Shown piece by piece: positions 25,134 to 34,736 of a stretch of 64,000 nt of DNA (position 1 is the first letter of the stretch; each line of letters begins with the position of its first letter). The position numbers and the translations under genes were made by a program. The stretch comes from Chitinophaga polysaccharea (GTDB lineage Bacteria; Bacteroidota; Bacteroidia; Chitinophagales; Chitinophagaceae). The stretch covers positions 434,001-498,000 of the forward strand of contig NZ_CABFVU010000004.1 of the NCBI RefSeq assembly GCF_902150045.1, given 5' to 3'. The notes beneath the pieces are model-generated. The model ran no database searches and had not been told where the DNA came from. It was given only the letters and a program-made list of their open reading frames with translations.

Positions 25134-28100
25134 ATGAAAATAACCGTAGCATCTTTAGAGCGATTTTTACGTATTACTGTATTGAGCCTTCTCTGTATCC
25201 TTAATGCCGGCTTCCTGGTTGGCGCTGCGGATGTGAGAGCGCAGAAACTTTCGGATATAAAACTGACAGTAAATTTTGAGAACCAGCAATTAACTACCGG
25301 CATAGAGAAACTGAAGGAATTAACAGGATTATCTTTTGCCTATAACAAAGATCTTTTCAGGGAAACCAGGATTTCCCGGATGTCGTTCAAAGATGCACCA
25401 CTGGATATGATATTGAACAGGATGCTGGAGAAAACCGATTTCTCTTACCAGGTGGTGAATCGTAATATCCTGATCAGTGTAGACAATAATAAAAGAAACC
25501 AACGCGCTGAGCCGGGACGTGTATCAGGTAAAGTGAGAGATGCAAAAACCGGTGAAGCAATTCCAGGTGTAACCATTATTGTTTCAGGTGGAATGGCTCA
25601 TGCCAGTACGGATATCCAGGGAAATTACGTGCTGAAGCTGCAGCCCGGGCATTATAAACTGGAGTTCCGGTATATGGGTTACCAGCCCAAAGCGGTAACA
25701 GATGTGGCGGTGAAGGAGAATGAAACCACCCTGCTGGATATCGTTTTACAACAGGCATCGCAACGTTTGAAAGATGTGGTGATCACCAGTTCGTATCGCC
25801 GGGAATCGCAGTCGGCATTATATGCACTTCAGAGAAGAAGCACGGCCATCACCGATGGGATTTCGGCTGAGCTGATACGCCGCACGCCCGACAGGAACGC
25901 GGGAGACGCTATTAAACGGGTAACCGGGGTAAGTGTGCTGGATGGGAAATATGCTGTTGTTCGGGGCCTGGCAGACCGTTATAATTATACCTTGTTAAAC
26001 GGAGGCCTGCTTCCAAGCACGGAGCCAGACAGGCGTACTTTTAGTCTTGACCTGATCCCCGCACTGGCAGTGGAAAGCATCGTGGTAACAAAAACGGCAA
26101 CGGCCGATCTGCCGGGAGAATTTGCCGGTGGCGTGGTGCAGGTGAATACGAAGGATTTTCCTGATAAGGATTTCATTACACTGTCGCTCGGAACAGGTTT
26201 TTATGATGGCCAAACAGGAAAGGCATTCCTGAAAGACCGTAACGGTAACAGCGATTGGATAGGTTTTGATGATGGTAAACGCGCCGTTCCGGATGAACTG
26301 AAACTGAATGCCGGCGAGTTAAACAAGCTGTATCCTGAAGAAAGGTTCAGGATCAGTAACGCACTGGCCAAAGGATGGGAGCCGGTAAGCAGCGGTAAAG
26401 CAGAGCCTATACAACAGGTACAGATCGGTTATGGGAAAACCATCAACTTTAAAAACGACAGCAAGTTCGGTATCGTGGCACTGGCTAACTACAGAAAGGA
26501 TCAAACCATTGACCAGGTAGAGCGCTATGATCTCGCACGGTATAAAAAATACCAGGGCACCGCAGGTCCGGGAGACACGCTGCAGTTTATGCGCTCCTAT
26601 TTTAATGAAGAAGCCTATCGCTATCTTGTAAATACAGGGGCTTTGCTGAATATTACTTACCAGTTCAGAAAGAATAAAATAGGTATTAAGAGCATGTTCA
26701 ACCAGGATTTTGAAACAGTAACTACCATCAAGAACGGTGAGAAAACTTTAGGGGAGGGGATTGGCGATATTGTAAACAGCAGGGTGGTGGATATGCACCC
26801 CACCCAGAAAACATTGCTGGGCGCACAACTACAGGGAGAACATAAATTAGGGGTGGAATCGCCTGTTACATTTACCTGGAACGTTTCGTATAATAAGATC
26901 AGGAAGTATGAGCCCAACCAGGTGCGTTTAGGATATGTGAATTTATACAGGTCGGATACAGTGGCGTATAAAGATCAAAATTATTTTGTGCCCGAATTCG
27001 GCTCAGTCGAGAATTCCAGTAAGTTATATTCTGATTTGAAAGAGGATGCCTACAATATAAATTTTGCGATGTCCACTCCGTTTAAGGTAGCAGGGCAACC
27101 GCAGATCATCAAAGCAGGTGCATTCACACAATTCCGGAAAAGAGAATATATCACATACAATCTTGGGTATTTTGACGCGGCACGCGGGGTAACCACGGGA
27201 AATGATACAGGAGGCTTCCCCAGTGATTCCGCGGTCAATTTCGGGCAGCCGATTGATAAGATACTTGTTCCCGGCAACTTCAGGCCCGGCGGGCTGGTGG
27301 CGGTGAACTACGAGTTGCCTGCAAACCAGTACACCGGCGGCGCCAACCTCGCTTCTGCTTTTGTGAATGTGGAAAGCCAGCTGCTGGATAATCTTAAACT
27401 GATTTATGGTGCAAGGGTAGAGTTTTACGCCATGAGCCTCAGCACCAGTAAGGACCTGAACCGTAAGTTGCCCGGAAGCGGCAGCACCGGCGACGACCAG
27501 GCGCCTATCGATTATATCCGTTACAATACGGATGTATTACCCTCGGCAACAGCCATATACAGTCCTTTTACTTCCATGAACATCAGGGCTGCCTATTCAA
27601 AAACGCTGACCAGGCCGGAATTCAGGGAAATAAGCCCCTATAACTACTTTGATTTTGTAAGCGGGTATATGACCATTGGTAACCCTGAACTTAACAGGGG
27701 AACTATACAGAACCTCGACTTCAGGGTAGAATGGTTTCCTTCTGCTGCTGAAATTATTTCGGCGTCTGTTTTTAAGAAGAATTTACATGATCCGGTTGAA
27801 TTAACCACACAGGCTACCACATCCACCACAAGGTTTGTGCGTACTTACAGGAATGTGGAAGAGGCATTGGTTTGGGGAGTAGAGCTTGAATTGCGTAAAA
27901 GCCTGTACTTTGGTGCAGGTCCTGAATGGCTCCGCAATATTATCATCTTTGGAAATTACTCCCGGATACATTCTAAAATAATGGGTGAAACTGCAGGCTC
28001 AGGGTTGGACGTTACACAGAAATTGAGAGAGAGACCTTTAATGGGGCAGTCGCCCTACCTGTTCAACGCAGGCCTTTTGGTGAACGCATTTAAAAATACT

Positions 28101-28427
28101 TTCAGCTTTTCAGCAGCAATCAATCGGGCCGGCCGGCGTATTGTTGTTGTTGGAACCACGGCTGAAGACAGGTCTGAAATCGGGGCCTATCCTGATATAT
28201 ATGAAAACCCTCGTAACCAGCTGGATTTACAACTATCGCAGAAGCTATTGAAACAACGACTGGAGCTTAGGCTGAACGCAGCCAATCTGCTTAACGACAG
28301 GTACATACAATACCAGGATTTCGATTTGAACGGTAAATATTCAGGGAACACTTTTGACGGAACAACTTATTCAAGGAAATCATTCAGTAATTACACATTT
28401 ACAATTTCTTACAATTTTAAAAAGTAG
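25134..28427 (+). CDS. TonB-dependent receptor with STN and carboxypeptidase-like domains (not paired with a SusD)
   Basis: A 1097-residue outer-membrane receptor. A signal peptide covers 1-36, STN 42-116 (LTVNFENQQLTTGIEKLKEL), a carboxypeptidase-regulatory-like domain 130-206 (SGKVRDAKTGEAIPGVTIIV), and the plug begins near 240. The plug has RTPDRNAGDAIKRVTGVSVL, VVRGLADRYNYTLLNG and DLPGEFAGGVVQVNTKDFP, which distinguishes this receptor class from SusC. The barrel runs to a C-terminal SYNFKK. No susD follows; instead two beta-helix lipoproteins do. The receptor should import or sense a ligand presented by them. The ligand is unknown. Confidence 0.93.
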   Translation: MKITVASLERFLRITVLSLLCILNAGFLVGAADVRAQKLSDIKLTVNFENQQLTTGIEKLKELTGLSFAYNKDLFRETRISRMSFKDAPLDMILNRMLEKTDFSYQVVNRNILISVDNNKRNQRAEPGRVSGKVRDAKTGEAIPGVTIIVSGGMAHASTDIQGNYVLKLQPGHYKLEFRYMGYQPKAVTDVAVKENETTLLDIVLQQASQRLKDVVITSSYRRESQSALYALQRRSTAITDGISAELIRRTPDRNAGDAIKRVTGVSVLDGKYAVVRGLADRYNYTLLNGGLLPSTEPDRRTFSLDLIPALAVESIVVTKTATADLPGEFAGGVVQVNTKDFPDKDFITLSLGTGFYDGQTGKAFLKDRNGNSDWIGFDDGKRAVPDELKLNAGELNKLYPEERFRISNALAKGWEPVSSGKAEPIQQVQIGYGKTINFKNDSKFGIVALANYRKDQTIDQVERYDLARYKKYQGTAGPGDTLQFMRSYFNEEAYRYLVNTGALLNITYQFRKNKIGIKSMFNQDFETVTTIKNGEKTLGEGIGDIVNSRVVDMHPTQKTLLGAQLQGEHKLGVESPVTFTWNVSYNKIRKYEPNQVRLGYVNLYRSDTVAYKDQNYFVPEFGSVENSSKLYSDLKEDAYNINFAMSTPFKVAGQPQIIKAGAFTQFRKREYITYNLGYFDAARGVTTGNDTGGFPSDSAVNFGQPIDKILVPGNFRPGGLVAVNYELPANQYTGGANLASAFVNVESQLLDNLKLIYGARVEFYAMSLSTSKDLNRKLPGSGSTGDDQAPIDYIRYNTDVLPSATAIYSPFTSMNIRAAYSKTLTRPEFREISPYNYFDFVSGYMTIGNPELNRGTIQNLDFRVEWFPSAAEIISASVFKKNLHDPVELTTQATTSTTRFVRTYRNVEEALVWGVELELRKSLYFGAGPEWLRNIIIFGNYSRIHSKIMGETAGSGLDVTQKLRERPLMGQSPYLFNAGLLVNAFKNTFSFSAAINRAGRRIVVVGTTAEDRSEIGAYPDIYENPRNQLDLQLSQKLLKQRLELRLNAANLLNDRYIQYQDFDLNGKYSGNTFDGTTYSRKSFSNYTFTISYNFKK

Positions 28428-28616
28428 GACCGGAAGAGAAGACGGTTTTTGATGGTGCGCGCACAAGCTGGAAGAACCGTAGTTGATTTCTGTACTGCTA
28501 ACAACGGCAATTGCTTTGCACGGTTGCCGGTGGGCATGCCTTGTCTTAACCCTATGTAAAGGCGCTCGTGTCCATTTTATGAAACCCATCTTTATCATTA
28601 AAAATTTCAACAAAAA

Positions 28617-30053
28617 ATGAAAACGATCAGTAAACTGTTAACTTTTGTAGCCCTTACAGCATCTTTTGCCGCGTGCAAAAAAGAAGGGAACATTGAACGC
28701 GACATCGTATCAGGACCTAACCCAAGCGTTGACACCATTAAAGGTAATGTTGTTGGTACTGTAAATTTACTTGCAACAAAAACTTATATCTTAAAAGGCC
28801 TGGTAACTGTAAAAAGCGGCGCAATACTGAATATCCCTGCAGGAACTACTATCAAAGGATACGATGTTGCCGGTGAAAAAGGTGTGCTGTTAGTAGCAAA
28901 AGGCGGTAAATTAAACTCAAATGGTACCTTGAACAACCCGGTGGTGTTTACATCTATTAAAGCTACACCGGCACATGGCGATTGGGGTGGTATCATTATC
29001 CTGGGCCAGGCGCCAACCAACAAGCCAGCTACCACTTTCATCGAAGGTATTCCCAACACTACTGATTCACAGTACGGTGGCACTGTAGCTGCGGATAACA
29101 GCGGTAGCATTACTTACACCCGTATTGAGTATGCTGGTGGTGTTTACCAGGGCGCTCTTGGAAATAACAACGAAGTAAACGGTCTTACTTTTGGCGGCGT
29201 TGGTTCCGGTACAGTAGTAAACCACGTACAGGTAAGCTACAGCGGCGATGATTCATTTGAATTCTTCGGCGGTACAGTAAGCCCTACTCACCTGATCTCT
29301 TATCGCGCTATTGATGATGACTTTGATTTTGATTTCGGTTACCAGGGTAAACTGCAATTCCTGGTTGCTTTGCGCGATCCTGAAATTAATGACCAGTCTA
29401 AGTCTAATGGCATCGAATGCGATAACGACAATACAGGTGTTGCTACTAACGTACCACGCACCCGCCCGGTTATTTCTAACCTGACCGTATTGGGTAACAA
29501 CGGCGTTGCTGATTCTAATCCTGATTTCCCTGTTACATCTGCTACAGGTGTTGACGGAGCATTCCAGGCAGCTGCACACTTCCGCAGAAACACCGGCCTG
29601 TCTGTTCGCAACTCTATTTTCCTGGGCTACCCGGCTGCTGGTCTGTTAGTTGACGGAAACGTTACTGCAGATTCTCTGACCAATGGTTCATCTGAATTCA
29701 GGAAAAACTTCGTTCATTGCAATACTGCCGGAAAAGCATTTGCTGTAGCCGCAGGAACCACTTCTTATACAGACGCAACCCTGAAAGCATTCCTGACCAA
29801 TGCTACCAATGCGAATGTTGAATTGGCTGCTGCAAGCGGTGCCGGCCTGGTAAATCCATTTAACCTGAGCAGTGTTAACTCAACCCAGTTCTTCCTGAAC
29901 GCTGGCGCAGCTCCTGCTACTGGTGCTGATTTCGCTGGTGGTAGTTACACTACAGGATTTACTTCAGTTACTTACCGCGGTGCATTCCCTGTTACAGGTG
30001 GTGCTAACTGGGCAACTGTAAGATCTGGTACTACCGGTTGGACAAGGTTCTAA
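28617..30053 (+). CDS. Beta-helix surface lipoprotein 1 (acidic-cluster paralogue)
   Basis: A 478-residue lipoprotein (lipobox-like SFAAC, Cys20, followed by KKEGN). The body consists of beta-helix-like rungs: GTTIKGYDVAGEKGVLLVAK, HGDWGGIIILGQAP (about 120-133), ITYTRIEYAGG, GVGSGTVVNHVQVSYSGDD, TRPVISNLTVLG and VRNSIFLGYPAAGLLVDG. A striking run of acidic residues lies at 233-239 within ISYRAIDDDFDFDFGYQG, with another DD at 211-212, and could bind Ca2+ or another cation. Its codons (GGT, GCT, AAC, CGC) look like those of a highly expressed gene, more so than its neighbours. Such proteins are often misannotated as multidrug transporters; true function unknown. Confidence 0.75.
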   Translation: MKTISKLLTFVALTASFAACKKEGNIERDIVSGPNPSVDTIKGNVVGTVNLLATKTYILKGLVTVKSGAILNIPAGTTIKGYDVAGEKGVLLVAKGGKLNSNGTLNNPVVFTSIKATPAHGDWGGIIILGQAPTNKPATTFIEGIPNTTDSQYGGTVAADNSGSITYTRIEYAGGVYQGALGNNNEVNGLTFGGVGSGTVVNHVQVSYSGDDSFEFFGGTVSPTHLISYRAIDDDFDFDFGYQGKLQFLVALRDPEINDQSKSNGIECDNDNTGVATNVPRTRPVISNLTVLGNNGVADSNPDFPVTSATGVDGAFQAAAHFRRNTGLSVRNSIFLGYPAAGLLVDGNVTADSLTNGSSEFRKNFVHCNTAGKAFAVAAGTTSYTDATLKAFLTNATNANVELAAASGAGLVNPFNLSSVNSTQFFLNAGAAPATGADFAGGSYTTGFTSVTYRGAFPVTGGANWATVRSGTTGWTRF

Positions 30054-30078
30054 TTGATTCTTCATCACATTTAATGAT

Positions 30079-30109
30079 GGTGGGATCGGCATATTTTGCC
30101 GATCTCACC
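30079..30109 (+). terminator. Hairpin between the two lipoprotein genes
   Basis: Arms GGTGGGATCGGCA (30079-30091) and TGCCGATCTCACC (30097-30109) pair with one mismatch around a 5-base loop, then TTTCT follows. It sits 25 bases after lipoprotein 1 and probably stabilises or terminates most transcripts there, so lipoprotein 1 is made in excess over the genes behind it. Confidence 0.65.
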
Positions 30110-30146
30110 TTTCTAATATACTAAAGTCAAAATAATATTAAGCCAG

Positions 30147-31547
30147 ATGAACAGAAACTATTGCCTGCTGACGCTCAATGCTTTTCTATCCATTTGTTTG
30201 TTGTCATGTAAGAAAGATGATAAGAAATTAGAGACACAGAAACCTGTTGTTACCCTGCCTGAAAGAATAACAGAGAACCGGACGCTTAAAAGCGACACGG
30301 TTTATACTTTTACCGTATCTGTGAATGTAACCAATAACGCGGTACTGACCATTGAACCTGGTACCGTTATCAAGAGCAGGAGCGTAGCAGACGGCTCCGG
30401 GCGCTCCGGTTATTTTGCGATAGAAAGAGGGGCAAAAATTATGGCCGAAGGAACCGCGGAGAAACCTATTGTATTTACCTCCGGTTCACCTGCCGGTTTT
30501 CAGCAGCATGGCGATTGGGGAGGACTGTATATTTTTGGTAAAGCGCCGGTAAGCGCCTACGATGAAAATACCGGCGGCCCGGCTACAGAAATGACCCTCA
30601 GCGGGCTGGGAGCACTTTTACCCTCCGGAGGAGGAACAGATCCCGGTGATAATTCAGGTGTGCTCCGTTATGTGCGTATCGAATTTGCAGGAGTAGGATC
30701 GGCAGAATCATACGGACTTGCCTGTGTGGGAGTTGGCTCAGGTACCACCATTGAAAATGTACAGGCCAGCTATACGCAAACCTCGGGCTTTGGCTTCTTT
30801 GGCGGAACAGTGAATGCTAAAAACCTGGTGGCGTTTAACAACAGGGTGGCAGGAATCGTTTATTCAAATGGCTATACCGGCATGCAGCAGTTTATTGTTA
30901 GCTATAAGCATCCTTACTTCGCAGCCCCGGGATCTTTTATATATACCTGTGATGCCTTATTGGTTTTAAATGATATCAAAGGTTATCCTGTAGCGCCGGA
31001 TACCCGCCCGGTACTATCTAATGTTACGGCTATCGGGCCTTACAATAATCCAGGTTATAATAGTGCTTTGCCCTGGAATGCTGCCTTTAACATCAGTTAT
31101 GGAGGCGCCCTTGTACTGAGGAATTCTATTCTTATGGGAATGCCAAAGGGCGGTATTAAATTCAGCGATGATATGGCCGCACAGCGTTTACTTGACGGGA
31201 CCACGGAATTTTCCACCAACCTGGTACATAGCAATGTTTCAGCAGATGCCTTTACCGTAGATCCCAACGCTGTATATTCAATCGATGCAGCTGGCGTTAC
31301 CGACTACGCATTAAATCATAATAATAAAATGTATTCAAAACCGGAAGAAATCAACCTTTCAGATCCTTTCAGGTTTGAGCGGCCCGGCCTGTTGCCTAAA
31401 ACCGGCGCACCCGCTTTAACCGGCGCAGACTTCAGCGGCGAACACTTCCAGGGATTCTTTAAAAAAGTAACCTATGTTGGGGCTTTCGGTACAGAGAACT
31501 GGATGCAGAACTGGACCAGCTTTTATCCGTTTAATATTAAATACTAA
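30147..31547 (+). CDS. Beta-helix surface lipoprotein 2
   Basis: A 466-residue lipoprotein (ICLLSC, Cys20 then KKDDKK, which fits the Bacteroidota surface-export pattern). It is a clear paralogue of the 28617 product: HGDWGGLYIFGKAP, LRYVRIEFAGV, GVGSGTTIENVQASYTQ, FFGGTVNAKNL, DTRPVLSNVTAIG and VLRNSILMGMPKGGI occur in the same order. The acidic run of paralogue 1 is replaced by neutral residues (NNRVAGIVYSNGYTG), so the two probably do different jobs. Cell-surface location is inferred from the lipobox and the KKDD motif. Confidence 0.75.
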   Translation: MNRNYCLLTLNAFLSICLLSCKKDDKKLETQKPVVTLPERITENRTLKSDTVYTFTVSVNVTNNAVLTIEPGTVIKSRSVADGSGRSGYFAIERGAKIMAEGTAEKPIVFTSGSPAGFQQHGDWGGLYIFGKAPVSAYDENTGGPATEMTLSGLGALLPSGGGTDPGDNSGVLRYVRIEFAGVGSAESYGLACVGVGSGTTIENVQASYTQTSGFGFFGGTVNAKNLVAFNNRVAGIVYSNGYTGMQQFIVSYKHPYFAAPGSFIYTCDALLVLNDIKGYPVAPDTRPVLSNVTAIGPYNNPGYNSALPWNAAFNISYGGALVLRNSILMGMPKGGIKFSDDMAAQRLLDGTTEFSTNLVHSNVSADAFTVDPNAVYSIDAAGVTDYALNHNNKMYSKPEEINLSDPFRFERPGLLPKTGAPALTGADFSGEHFQGFFKKVTYVGAFGTENWMQNWTSFYPFNIKY

Positions 31548-31608
31548 GCCAATAAAGAAGTATCTGAACATATTACATCATAAAAGCAGCTGTTGTTTTT
31601 GTCTTCTC

Positions 31609-32334
31609 ATGATATTATCATACTATCATTGCACGGCACAGCAAATGATAGCAGCAGGTGTTTTTTTGTCAGGGCATACGATAAAAGACGGAGGCATGTC
31701 TGCCCTTATTTACCGGGGAACCTACCCGGGCATTGCCCTTCGTTTTTCCAGTATCCGCCCGGGTGTAACACAGGAAATAGGTTTTCGCGGGGCAGCGGGA
31801 AAATTACATGCAAAGAACGGCACCAATACCCTGCAGTCGAAAGTTGCTGACCTGGATTACCGTATTTTATTTGCAGTAAGAAAAACAGGCAGTATACAGT
31901 TTGACTTAGGAGCCGCACTGGACAATTACTTTAATCTCAGGGAAAGCGAACAATATGTAAATAACCGGGATTATTATGAGTTTATCAGTTCCATTGGCCC
32001 CGTTTTGAAATTCAAATATGCATCAACAAAAAACTGCGAAGTTAGTACGGCGCTTTTTTATCCCTTTGCCTCTGCACTGTCAGCGTCGTATGCAGCGGAT
32101 GAAGGGCAGGCAGGGTTGCATGCGCCATCCTTCCGGACTATGAGGGAAAATATCAGGCTGGCAGGATGGAATGAGCTTAGCAGGATACAGTGGAATACGG
32201 GCCTGAAAGTGAAGGCGCATAAAAACAACAGTCTGTCTTTAAACTATCAGTGGGAATATTATAAGGTTAAGACAGTGTTGCTGGTACAATCTGCAGTTCA
32301 TCATCTCACACTCAACTATTTCTTTTTACTATGA
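31609..32334 (+). CDS. Small exported beta-rich protein, possibly an outer-membrane barrel
   Basis: The frame is open from 31474, but 31609 is the only ATG after the previous gene's stop; a non-ATG start near 31565 would give a fuller signal peptide (LNILHHKSSCCFCLL before MILSYYHCTAQQ). The mature part of about 230 residues alternates hydrophobic and polar residues (GIALRFSSIRPGVTQEIGFR, SIQFDLGAALDNYFNL, HHLTLNYFFLL at the C-terminus), as in small outer-membrane barrels. I do not recognise a family. Its stop overlaps the ATG of the S41 peptidase gene by four bases, so the two are co-translated. Confidence 0.6.
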   Translation: MILSYYHCTAQQMIAAGVFLSGHTIKDGGMSALIYRGTYPGIALRFSSIRPGVTQEIGFRGAAGKLHAKNGTNTLQSKVADLDYRILFAVRKTGSIQFDLGAALDNYFNLRESEQYVNNRDYYEFISSIGPVLKFKYASTKNCEVSTALFYPFASALSASYAADEGQAGLHAPSFRTMRENIRLAGWNELSRIQWNTGLKVKAHKNNSLSLNYQWEYYKVKTVLLVQSAVHHLTLNYFFLL

Positions 32335-33335
32335 AAAATATTGCCCGGTATTTTGTTTGTAGTATATGGATGATGATCATCTTTGTTTCCTGTGAGAAAT
32401 CCATCATAAAAGAAGAGGCACAGCACCCGGCGGCTGTTTTTGAAAGCCTCTGGAATGTAATGGATACGAAATACGCTTTGTTCAGTTATAAAAAGGCCAA
32501 CTGGAAAGAAGTATATAATAAGTACCGGCCGATGGTGTCCGATAATATCAGCAACCAGGAGCTGTTTGATATTTGTACTGCTATGCTCGGCGAGTTGGCA
32601 GATGGGCATGTGGCCCTTATTAATGGAGCTCAAAAGTATACCTACAGCGGTTATTACAGTGCCTATCCTCACAATTTTAATTTTGACCTGTTGAAAGAAA
32701 AATACCTGCCGGATATTAAATCCCAGGGTATCATGTCGTATGCTTTCCCGGGTCAGTATGGGTACCTGTATATTCCTTCCTTCAGCGATGGACTAACGTT
32801 GGCAGATATTGATCTGGCATTGGAAAAACTGGCGCATGTGCAGGGCCTCATCATTGATGTAAGGGATAACTCCGGCGGCGGCTCTGCGAAAGTGGACAGG
32901 ATCGTTGAAAGGCTGTTGCCAAAAAAGATGCTGCTGAAATATGATATCTACAAGCATGGCCCGGGGCATGATGATTTTTATCCTCCCCAGGCCAAATACC
33001 TGGAACCCAGGAACAGTATCCTTGCAGGCAAACCGCTGCTGGTACTAACAAACAGACGATGCTTCAGCTCCTGCAACGATTTTGTATTGTACATGTCGGA
33101 GTTGCCTAATGTACTTGTAATAGGGGATCAGACCGGTGGCGGGGGCGGCACTCCATTCGACTATGAACTGCCCAATGGCTGGGGGTTGAAATACTCCGCT
33201 TCTATGGCTGTTTCTGCGGCCGGCGTGAATATAGAAGACGGGATTGCCCCGGATTACTTCGTTTCCAACAGCATGGAGGATGAAAGTAAAGGGAGGGATG
33301 CTATTTTTAAATTTGCATTGGAACACCTGCAATAG
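32331..33335 (+). CDS. S41-family peptidase lipoprotein
   Basis: A 334-residue protein with lipobox IFVSC (Cys21). The S41 tail-specific protease core is seen in YGYLYIPSFSDG, GLIIDVRDNSGGG (about 172-184), LVLTNRRCFSSCNDF with candidate catalytic Ser247 or Ser248, VLVIGDQTGGGGGTPFDYEL and GIAPDY. There is no PDZ domain between the N-terminal helical part and the core, so it is a short C-terminal-processing-like enzyme that degrades or trims peptides in the periplasm or at the surface. It closes the unit begun by the sigma factor; it may process the ligand or a component of the system (inference). Confidence 0.88.
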   Translation: MKNIARYFVCSIWMMIIFVSCEKSIIKEEAQHPAAVFESLWNVMDTKYALFSYKKANWKEVYNKYRPMVSDNISNQELFDICTAMLGELADGHVALINGAQKYTYSGYYSAYPHNFNFDLLKEKYLPDIKSQGIMSYAFPGQYGYLYIPSFSDGLTLADIDLALEKLAHVQGLIIDVRDNSGGGSAKVDRIVERLLPKKMLLKYDIYKHGPGHDDFYPPQAKYLEPRNSILAGKPLLVLTNRRCFSSCNDFVLYMSELPNVLVIGDQTGGGGGTPFDYELPNGWGLKYSASMAVSAAGVNIEDGIAPDYFVSNSMEDESKGRDAIFKFALEHLQ

Positions 33336-33345
33336 TTAATACTGT

Positions 33346-33402
33346 AAAAGCCGCTTCCATTAGCATCAAACCGGTAGTTTAATGCTAATGGAAGCGGCTT
33401 TT
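33346..33402. terminator. Exceptionally long bidirectional terminator
   Basis: A perfect 21-bp stem (33346-33366 with 33382-33402) with AAAA at one end and TTTT at the other, plus an outer TTAATAC/GTATTAA pair at 33337-33343 and 33404-33410. It lies between the convergent S41 peptidase and VWA genes and should stop transcription in both directions. Confidence 0.92.
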
Positions 33403-33417
33403 GGTATTAACAGGTAT

Positions 33418-34599
33418 TTATTTTTCGGCTGTATATCCTTTAGTAGCGGCAACCCGGATAATGGACTGGTTGATCGCAGCGCCCAGGTCATCAGTCGTAT
33501 TGTTGTTCTTCATCGCTTCATCAATATATCTTTGTCTTTGTTTTCCCAGTGCGGCCATCTCTTTCTGGATACTATCTCTTTCCCTGCTTTTGGCCGCCAC
33601 CAGCGTTTGTAGTTCAGCAGGGCTTTTTTCTCTCAGTTCCCCGGGTAATTCATTTTTGCTGATGTTCTTCAATACCTCAGGATCCTGTTTGGCGCGGTCT
33701 ACCAGGTCCCAGCTATCATTTTTGTATACTGATTTTGATTTACTCACATAACGTTCTATGGAGTTGGCGGAAGAAATATCCCGGGCATTCTTATCCTGTA
33801 TCACCTGGTTATTTTTCTTTGATTCCCCATGGGCGCCATAAGCGATATAGGTTTTATTGATGCGTACATTACAGGCTTCAATACGGCTGTCGTACGGTGT
33901 TTCTATAAAGTCCACCTTCCGGTCGGAGTCAATATTGAAGTACTGGCCCTGGCCCTTGTCGGCCCCGTCTTTCCAGTGGGTGGCAACGCCTTCCCGTTTA
34001 CTGCCACAGTAAATAGTGTTAATGAAGATACTTTTACGGAGTGCCTGTTCCGCGGCAGTTCTGTAATTCACCGGTCCCTGGGTGAAAGGTTCGTTGCCTG
34101 CAATATAAATGAGTTTCATGTCTGCCTCATCATGGCCCCATTCGAGCGATTTTACGGCGGCATTGATGACCGCGCCACAGTATTCAGATCCGCCATTGGT
34201 GCGGAGGGAAAACAGTTTTTCAGAGATGAGATCGAGATCGGTGGTTAACGGGGTTACCTGCCGGATATAAGCGGATTCAGGAGAGAGGCCATCATTGCCA
34301 TACTCATATAATGAGATTTCAATTGCGGGTGTTTTACCCTTATACTTCAAAGTGGTAAGGGTATTGATTATATTCCATAATCTTGATTTGGCCTGGTCTA
34401 TCAGGCCATCCATACTGTTAGAGGTATCCAGGAGTAAAGCTACCTGTATACGGGTATTGTCTGCGGCGGAAGGAGAAGCAATAACCGGCGGAGGGGCAGC
34501 TGTTTTATACTCTTTTTCAGGGAGATATTTTACAGAACTGTATTTCCATACCAGGAAACCGGATACCAGCAGGGCGCTGGCGAATAGTGTCGTTTTCAT
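33418..34599 (-). CDS. VWA-domain protein anchored in the membrane
   Basis: A 393-residue protein from ATG at 34599 (MKTTLFASALLVSGFLVWKY); the frame extends upstream but into the neighbouring promoter region. A signal anchor covers about 4-22, then a von Willebrand factor A domain (about 51-270) with the MIDAS set DTSNS at 58-62, LRTNGGSEYCG around Thr134, and DMKLIYIAGNEPF around Asp160. The C-terminal 120 residues are charged and helical (SPAELQTLVAAKSRERDS). Such proteins bind Mg2+ and take part in protein interactions or surface assembly; the partner is unknown. It is divergent from the LytS-type kinase gene, with 137 bases between start codons. Confidence 0.85.
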   Translation of the reverse strand: MKTTLFASALLVSGFLVWKYSSVKYLPEKEYKTAAPPPVIASPSAADNTRIQVALLLDTSNSMDGLIDQAKSRLWNIINTLTTLKYKGKTPAIEISLYEYGNDGLSPESAYIRQVTPLTTDLDLISEKLFSLRTNGGSEYCGAVINAAVKSLEWGHDEADMKLIYIAGNEPFTQGPVNYRTAAEQALRKSIFINTIYCGSKREGVATHWKDGADKGQGQYFNIDSDRKVDFIETPYDSRIEACNVRINKTYIAYGAHGESKKNNQVIQDKNARDISSANSIERYVSKSKSVYKNDSWDLVDRAKQDPEVLKNISKNELPGELREKSPAELQTLVAAKSRERDSIQKEMAALGKQRQRYIDEAMKNNNTTDDLGAAINQSIIRVAATKGYTAEK

Positions 34600-34736
34600 G
34601 ATGTTTGATTTAGAATGACACCATGAAAATAAATGGTCTTTCCCCACCGGGAGGGCGCCACTTGGTGAAATACCGGGTTGAATGGGTGAAATGGCACCTG
34701 CCCCGTTCTGAAAAATCTTATTTTGCAGCAGAATCA

